A stretch of 64,000 nucleotides of DNA from Candidatus Zixiibacteriota bacterium (lineage in GTDB: Bacteria; Zixibacteria; MSB-5A5; GN15; FEB-12): NCBI GenBank assembly GCA_034003725.1, contig JAVEYB010000002.1:62001-126000 (forward strand), read 5' to 3'. A program made the translations under genes and the position numbers. This document shows positions 59,253 to 64,000 of the stretch, piece by piece. Every line of letters starts with the position of its first letter. Position 1 is the stretch's first letter. The notes under the pieces are model-generated. The model worked only from the letters and a program-made list of their open reading frames with translations, was not told the DNA's origin and ran no database searches.

Positions 59253-60620
59253 ATGGAAACGGTGGACAGAACTCCCTACTCGAAGCAGATCACGTCGGGT
59301 CCGATCGTCCGGACGGTTTTTTCTCTGGCGGTGCCGGTAGTCGCCGGCATGCTCATGGAGTTCGCGCTTACGGTCACGGATTTTTTCTGGGTGGGAAGGC
59401 TCGGGGCGACGGCTCAAGACGCGATTACGTCCTCGATGGTCGTGCAGTGGACGGTGTTTGGATTTCTTTCGATCATCAGTATCGGACTGACGGCGCTGGT
59501 CTCCCGGTCGGTGGGGGCGGGCGACTATGACCGGGTACGGTTCTACATTCGCCAGGGGCTCTGGCTGGCGGTGGTTCTCGGACTGGTCATTACGGCGGTC
59601 GGATTTGCGGCTACCCCGCCGTTGCTTCGCATGATGAAGACCAGTGATAATACGCTGGTCCACGCGATTCCCTATCTTCGCATCTTCTTCCTGACGACGG
59701 TGCTGTTCGCCCTCGTTGAGACGCACTACGCGATATTTCGATCTTCCGGCGACACGCGGACACCCATGAAAGTTGCGGTTGTGGCCATTGTGGTGAACAT
59801 GGTGCTTGATCCGCTGCTGATTCTCGGAATCGGCCCGTTTCCGGAGCTGGGGGTTGCGGGTGCGGCGATTGCGACATTCGTGGCGGTCGGTGTTGCGGTG
59901 GCGGTCATCGGTTCGCAGATGCTCCGCGGGCGGCTGGGATATCGGGTCAGCGCTCCGTTTCCAAGGCGGCCGGATTTCGCAGCGCTCGGGAGAATCATGC
60001 GGATCGGAGCGCCGATATCGACACAGCAGGTTACGTTTGTTGTCGTCTACTGGTTTCTGATCGCGATCGTGCATGAATTTGGGGAAGAGGCCGGCGCAGC
60101 GATGGGGATCGGCAACCGTATGGAGTCGTTCTCGTATTTGACCTGTTTCGGTTTTTCGGTAGCGGCATCGGCAATGGTCGGCCAGAATCTTGGAGCGGGT
60201 CGCCCGGATCGCGCGGCGCGCTCGGCGTGGATGGCGACGGGGCTGGCGATCGCGCTGACGCTGTCCATATCGGTACTCTTTTTGACGATCCCGTATCAGA
60301 TAGTTTCCATCTTTTCCGACAACGAGCAGGTCAGGCTGATGGCCGCCGATTACCTGTTTATCCTGGGTCTTTCGCAGTTTACGATGGCATTGGAAATCGT
60401 CCTCGAGGGGGCGTTTGCCGGGGCCGGTGATACGGTGCCGCCCATGGTAGTGATGATACCGGGGGCGGTCGCCCGAATTCCGCTGGCCTATTACCTCGCC
60501 TTTACGCTGGACTGGGGAGTGAACGGCGTGTGGTGGACGCTGACGATTACAACTTCGGTGAAATCACTCGTACTGGCGTACTGGTTCACGCGGGGCAAGT
60601 GGAAGACCAAGGCGGTCTGA
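59253..60620 (+). CDS. MATE-family multidrug/toxin exporter
   Basis: 455 residues, twelve predicted helices in two related halves. LAVPVVAGMLMEFALTVTDF, VGRLGATAQDAITSSMVVQW in the first half and IGAPISTQQVTFVVVYWFL, ASAMVGQNLGAGRPDRAAR in the second are typical of MATE proteins, which export cationic compounds using Na+ or H+ gradients. ATG 59253 follows GGTTGG. Confidence 0.9.
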   Translation: METVDRTPYSKQITSGPIVRTVFSLAVPVVAGMLMEFALTVTDFFWVGRLGATAQDAITSSMVVQWTVFGFLSIISIGLTALVSRSVGAGDYDRVRFYIRQGLWLAVVLGLVITAVGFAATPPLLRMMKTSDNTLVHAIPYLRIFFLTTVLFALVETHYAIFRSSGDTRTPMKVAVVAIVVNMVLDPLLILGIGPFPELGVAGAAIATFVAVGVAVAVIGSQMLRGRLGYRVSAPFPRRPDFAALGRIMRIGAPISTQQVTFVVVYWFLIAIVHEFGEEAGAAMGIGNRMESFSYLTCFGFSVAASAMVGQNLGAGRPDRAARSAWMATGLAIALTLSISVLFLTIPYQIVSIFSDNEQVRLMAADYLFILGLSQFTMALEIVLEGAFAGAGDTVPPMVVMIPGAVARIPLAYYLAFTLDWGVNGVWWTLTITTSVKSLVLAYWFTRGKWKTKAV

Positions 60621-60663
60621 ATCCTTGTTGACCCTCTCGAACGCGCCCCGTTAATTTGCTACA

Positions 60664-61596
60664 ATGGAGCCCATTGGACTTATTGTCGCGCTCAATGGCC
60701 AGCGGCACCCTGCGCCGTTCGGCCATCCCGAGTCGGTCGAACGATTGCAGCCGGCGGCCGACTCACTGCGGCGACAGGAGGAGTTGCTTCCGCTTTCTAT
60801 CACACCGCATGAGACTTCGGTGATCGATGCGGTGCACGGCTCCGATTTCCTGCAGCGGCTTCGGCGTTTTGCCGAGCAGGGTGGAGGGGATTACGACGCC
60901 GACACCTATGTGCAGCCGGGGTCATGGTCTGCAGCACTCGAAGCCTCGGACGCCCTGTTGAGCGCTGTCGACGCGGCGTTCGGCGGCGGACCCAGGAAGT
61001 CCATGGTGATCGCCCGGCCACCCGGACATCACGCCGAGACGGCGCGCGCGATGGGTTTCTGTCTTATCAACCAGGTGGCGGTGGCGGCGCGATACGCGAT
61101 CGATCACTGCCATGCCGAGCGAGTCGCAATCGTGGATTTTGATGTTCATCACGGCAACGGGACGCAGGAGATTTTTTACGAAGAGCCCGACGTGATGTAC
61201 ATCTCCAGCCATCAGTTTCCATTCTACCCTGGTACGGGTTGCGCGGAGGAGGCGGGCCGGGGCCGGGGAGAGGGGTACACGCGCAATTTTCCGCTTCGGG
61301 CCGGGGCGGGTGATTCCGAGGCACGATCGCTGTACGAGACGCAGGTCTGTCCCCTTCTCGAGCAGTTCCGGCCCGATGTGATTTTGGTGTCGGCGGGCTT
61401 TGACGGGCACCGCGACGACCCGTTGGCGGGACTCGAGTTTATCGAGGAAACATACAATCATCTTGGCTCGCTCCTGGCGGGGTGTGCCGGAACACGGTGC
61501 GCGGGCAGGCTGATTTCCTATGTGGAGGGCGGTTACAATCCGGTCGCGATGCGCGACAGCATTTTATCATACGTGAGAGGACTACAGCAACAATGA
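60664..61596 (+). CDS. Histone deacetylase-family (arginase-fold) hydrolase
   Basis: 310 residues. HPESVERLQPAADSLRRQ at the N-terminus, RPPGHHAETARAMGFCLI with the tandem histidines, VDFDVHHGNGTQEIF with zinc-binding Asp and His, SSHQFPFYPGTG and SAGFDGHRDDPLAGL with the second zinc-binding Asp all match class II HDAC-like enzymes. In bacteria these deacetylate acetylpolyamines, acetoin or other small amides. The physiological substrate here is unknown. It overlaps the next gene by four bases. Confidence 0.92.
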   Translation: MEPIGLIVALNGQRHPAPFGHPESVERLQPAADSLRRQEELLPLSITPHETSVIDAVHGSDFLQRLRRFAEQGGGDYDADTYVQPGSWSAALEASDALLSAVDAAFGGGPRKSMVIARPPGHHAETARAMGFCLINQVAVAARYAIDHCHAERVAIVDFDVHHGNGTQEIFYEEPDVMYISSHQFPFYPGTGCAEEAGRGRGEGYTRNFPLRAGAGDSEARSLYETQVCPLLEQFRPDVILVSAGFDGHRDDPLAGLEFIEETYNHLGSLLAGCAGTRCAGRLISYVEGGYNPVAMRDSILSYVRGLQQQ

Positions 61597-62360
61597 AGAG
61601 TCGAATCGTGCGTTTCCAGCACGGCTCGGACGCTGCGGCGTACGGCCGAATCGAGAACGATCAGATTGTACACCTGGATGCGGCACCGTGGGACGGTGGT
61701 CGCGAGACCTCTGAGAGAGTCCGTACAGGGGACGTGCGGCTTCTTGCTCCGGTCGAACCGAGCAAGATCGTGTGTATCGGATTGAACTATCACGCGCATG
61801 TGAAAGCGTCGTATTCCGCGGACGAGGCACCGGAGCGACCACTGATTTTTCTCAAACCACCGTCGGCGATCATAGCGCATGCCGAGAGAATCGTGCACCC
61901 CACGGTTTCACAGCGAGTGGATTACGAAGCGGAGCTGGGAGTAGTAATCGGCCGGCGGGCGAAGGATGTCGCGGAAGCGGACGCCGATGATTACATATTC
62001 GGTTGCACGTGCGTTAATGACGTGACGGCGCGGGACCTCCAGAAGCCAGACGGTCAGTGGTCCCGTGCGAAAGGGTTCGACACGTTTTGTCCGATCGGAC
62101 CGTGGATCGTGGAGGGTTTCGACTATGGCGACGTGCTCGTTGAGGGGATCCACAACGGGGAGGTCAAGCAGTCGGGGCGGACATCGCAGATGATCTTCAA
62201 CGTACCGTTTTTGGTTTCGTACATTTCCTCGATCATGACGCTGATGCCCGGCGACATTATCTCGACCGGGACGCCGTCGGGCATAGCTCCCATGAAATCG
62301 GGCGACACGATTGTGGTGCGTGTGGAGGGGCTGGGAAGCCTTGAAAACAGTATGGCATAG
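61593..62360 (+). CDS. Fumarylacetoacetate hydrolase-family protein
   Basis: 255 residues from ATG 61593. KIVCIGLNYHAHVKA and PLIFLKPPSAIIAH open the domain; VDYEAELGVVIGRRAKDV holds metal-binding glutamates, VNDVTARDLQKPDGQWSRAK the conserved lid, and PGDIISTGTPSGIAPMKSGD the C-terminal active-site loop. Members cleave C-C bonds of acylpyruvates or decarboxylate oxaloacetate. It shares the aro run with the HDAC-family gene but the substrate is unknown. Confidence 0.92.
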   Translation: MKSRIVRFQHGSDAAAYGRIENDQIVHLDAAPWDGGRETSERVRTGDVRLLAPVEPSKIVCIGLNYHAHVKASYSADEAPERPLIFLKPPSAIIAHAERIVHPTVSQRVDYEAELGVVIGRRAKDVAEADADDYIFGCTCVNDVTARDLQKPDGQWSRAKGFDTFCPIGPWIVEGFDYGDVLVEGIHNGEVKQSGRTSQMIFNVPFLVSYISSIMTLMPGDIISTGTPSGIAPMKSGDTIVVRVEGLGSLENSMA

Positions 62361-64000
62361 CGTGCTTACGGCGCTGCTGGTATGCGGGTCAGCCGCAGCA
62401 TTCGAGAATCTCGCGGTAACGGCAACGCTCGATGTCGACAGCAGCCGAGTGACGGGCGTTATGTACGCCGACCGGGTTGAATTGCCGGCCGGCGACAGTA
62501 TCCTCCACTTGCGTCTATATGCGAACCTGGCCTGCGGCGGGAGCGGGGATTCGGCATCTTCGACGGCGTGCGGGATCAGCATCGACAGCCTGATGGTGGA
62601 AGGGCACGAGTATTCGCACCTGATGGAGTATCATCCGGCGGGACTTTCGGTTGTGCTGCGTCGGGAAGACAGGCGGGAAACGGTACGGCTTCGAGTGGTT
62701 TTCCGGGTGGGGATTCCGTTCGGGGGACTCCGGTTGGGGCGTGATTCCGACCGCTTTCGGCTGGAGTGCTGGCTGCCGGTGCCTGCGCCTCGGTCGGCCC
62801 GGGGGTGGTTGATCGAAGACTATGCGGGCGGGCTGGGGGAGCCCGTCGGTGATCTGTTCAACTACCGGGCCGAGATTACGTACCCTGATACTCTTCAGTT
62901 GATTGCGCCGGGCGTCGTTTCGAAATCATCGATGGGTGGAACTACTGTGGCTGCAATCGAGATGGACAGTTCTTGTGATATTCCGCTCTATTTCTCAAGC
63001 GGATATCGAGAGGACTCGTCACGTGTGGCCGGGACCAGTCGCAGGATATACTATCGGTCCGAGGATGCGTTTGCGGTGGACTCGATCGCCGGCTGGGTCG
63101 ACTATACGCTGGAGTATATGTCCCGCGAAGTGATGCAGTATCCATTTGAGGAATTCGTGGTCGTAGTTGGGGCGTTCGATTTTTCGGGTGCGCTCGAACT
63201 GCCGCGTATGATCTGGATCCCGTCGTTTTCCGGCGGGGTCGTGACCGGCTGGCCGCGCGTCACGGTGATTCACGAGGTGATTCACCAGTGGTTTTACGGG
63301 ATCGTGGCGAGCAACCAGGCGAGTCATCCGTGGCTCGATGAATCGGTCACGCAGTATTTCGCGATGAGGATTAACGAGGCGATTGGCGGCGAGAGGGGAG
63401 ATCTCGTGGATTACTTCGGGGTGCAAGGCGATTACCGGACGGTACTTCGGATGCAATCGAAGGCGGTGTTCGACTACGCGCGCATCGACCTCGCGTCGTC
63501 GGCCTATAAGCGGGACACCTATTTCGGGTCCGTTTACTGGAAGGGCAGTCAGGTGATGGCGACGCTGACAGGTCTGATGGGGGAGGAGGGGGAGCGGTCA
63601 TTCTGGCGGGAGTATGCGGGGGCACATGCATATGCGCGGCCGACACCGGAGGATTTTTTTCGCATGGCCGAACGGTACATGCCTTCGGCGGATACCGGGC
63701 TGGCCGAGCGGGTGATCGGAGTGATGGTTGAACCTGACTACGCGATACTGGAGATTGCTGTAGAACCAGCAGCCCAGGTCCTTGCGGACAGCGGGTTGTC
63801 CCCGGCGCCGTTGCTACGGAGCAGGGTGGAGTACGCCGTGCATCATCCGCTCAGGTCGCAGGTGCGGATGCAGCTGGTGATGGATGATGGATCCATGGTT
63901 GACACGGTGGTATCGTCCCAGCCGGGCAGACACGAGGTGATTATCGAGCGAGGCGATCAGTATGTGCAACGGGCGGTCATTGATCCGGACACGGCTATCG
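62341..64000 (+). CDS. Secreted M1-family metallopeptidase (3' end beyond the window)
   Basis: At least 553 residues; the frame is open to the window end. TTG 62341 gives a signal peptide (KTVWHSVLTALLVCGSAAA) and overlaps the preceding gene by 20 bases. The zinc motif HEVIHQW at 311-317 (His311, Glu312, His315) is followed 18 residues after the motif by Glu334 in WLDESVTQYF, the HEXXH-X18-E spacing of gluzincin M1 peptidases. The GAMEN exopeptidase signature expected upstream is not evident (the region reads LPRMIWIPSFSGG), so it may be an endopeptidase-like or atypical member. Confidence 0.85.
   Translation, partial: MKTVWHSVLTALLVCGSAAAFENLAVTATLDVDSSRVTGVMYADRVELPAGDSILHLRLYANLACGGSGDSASSTACGISIDSLMVEGHEYSHLMEYHPAGLSVVLRREDRRETVRLRVVFRVGIPFGGLRLGRDSDRFRLECWLPVPAPRSARGWLIEDYAGGLGEPVGDLFNYRAEITYPDTLQLIAPGVVSKSSMGGTTVAAIEMDSSCDIPLYFSSGYREDSSRVAGTSRRIYYRSEDAFAVDSIAGWVDYTLEYMSREVMQYPFEEFVVVVGAFDFSGALELPRMIWIPSFSGGVVTGWPRVTVIHEVIHQWFYGIVASNQASHPWLDESVTQYFAMRINEAIGGERGDLVDYFGVQGDYRTVLRMQSKAVFDYARIDLASSAYKRDTYFGSVYWKGSQVMATLTGLMGEEGERSFWREYAGAHAYARPTPEDFFRMAERYMPSADTGLAERVIGVMVEPDYAILEIAVEPAAQVLADSGLSPAPLLRSRVEYAVHHPLRSQVRMQLVMDDGSMVDTVVSSQPGRHEVIIERGDQYVQRAVIDPDTAI

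Noticed and set aside
58821-60074. 417-codon minus-strand frame opposite the M2-like and MATE genes
   Set aside because: Its composition is highly polar and arginine-rich, typical of antisense frames in GC-rich DNA; both plus-strand genes are well supported.

Overview
The window reads as a chromosomal segment of an uncultivated, diderm, high-GC bacterium, most likely from the FCB side of the tree and possibly candidate phylum Zixibacteria or a relative. The basis is the combination of secreted proteins ending in DLSDLI..LVNYLFLGG-type dockerin repeats, a FISUMP-domain lipoprotein, an outer-membrane phospholipase A, many lipoboxes, and homoaconitase-type and FabH-like enzymes beside ordinary housekeeping genes. 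The taxonomic assignment is inference. No rRNA, CRISPR array, phage or intact insertion sequence was seen.

Layout. 1-4100: 3' part of a pyruvate dehydrogenase operon (aceE, aceF, lpd). 4300-7200: MarR regulator, YihY/BrkB membrane protein, a decayed locus in which a MarR fragment is joined to an asparagine-synthase fragment, and an alkyltransferase-like (ATL) protein. 7300-13300: FabH-like thiolase-fold enzyme, cation/proton antiporter, AsmA-like protein, amidohydrolase, FISUMP lipoprotein. 13330-16400: an ArsR-family regulator with an evident promoter/operator, followed by three AHSA1/SRPBCC domains, DoxX and a DUF1579-like protein. 16500-22100: phospholipase A, tRNA-Leu, a lipoprotein, a secreted papain-type protease with PKD, cohesin-like and dockerin modules, and a GlcD-type flavoenzyme. 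22250-31700: two divergent glutamate dehydrogenase paralogues, a WlbA-like oxidoreductase, an HD-domain protein, a homoaconitase of fungal Lys4 type, a transglutaminase-like lipoprotein and an MmgE/PrpD protein. 31700-40000: hisS, methyltransferase, a probable glutamic-type intramembrane protease, ROK kinase, tRNA-Phe, sensor histidine kinase, bacteriohemerythrin. 40000-46600: an accessory-looking stretch with a dockerin protein, a truncated fumarate reductase/succinate dehydrogenase flavoprotein fragment, dispersed repeats, a 955-residue lipoprotein of lower GC and a duplicated palindromic repeat, then a NifU-like protein.

46792-64000 is a long run of plus-strand genes with little spacing: aminotransferase, then (after a good terminator) dapF-like, MFS transporter, argS, and a compact shikimate block aroF-aroA-aroE-aroK-aroB-aroQ. 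This covers every step from DAHP formation to EPSP; only chorismate synthase is missing. It continues into a secreted M2-family-like protein, a MATE transporter, a histone-deacetylase-family hydrolase, a fumarylacetoacetate-hydrolase-family protein and an M1 metallopeptidase cut by the window end.

The observations most worth follow-up are: the DapF homologue with serines in place of both catalytic cysteines; the M2-like protein in the aro block that has lost all its predicted zinc ligands; the Lys4-type homoaconitase; the ArsR promoter/operator controlling an AHSA1 cluster; the MarR/AsnB and FrdA gene remnants; and the duplicated palindromic repeat plus a dispersed 40-base repeat in the accessory stretch. 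I did not find one clear, self-contained undescribed system.
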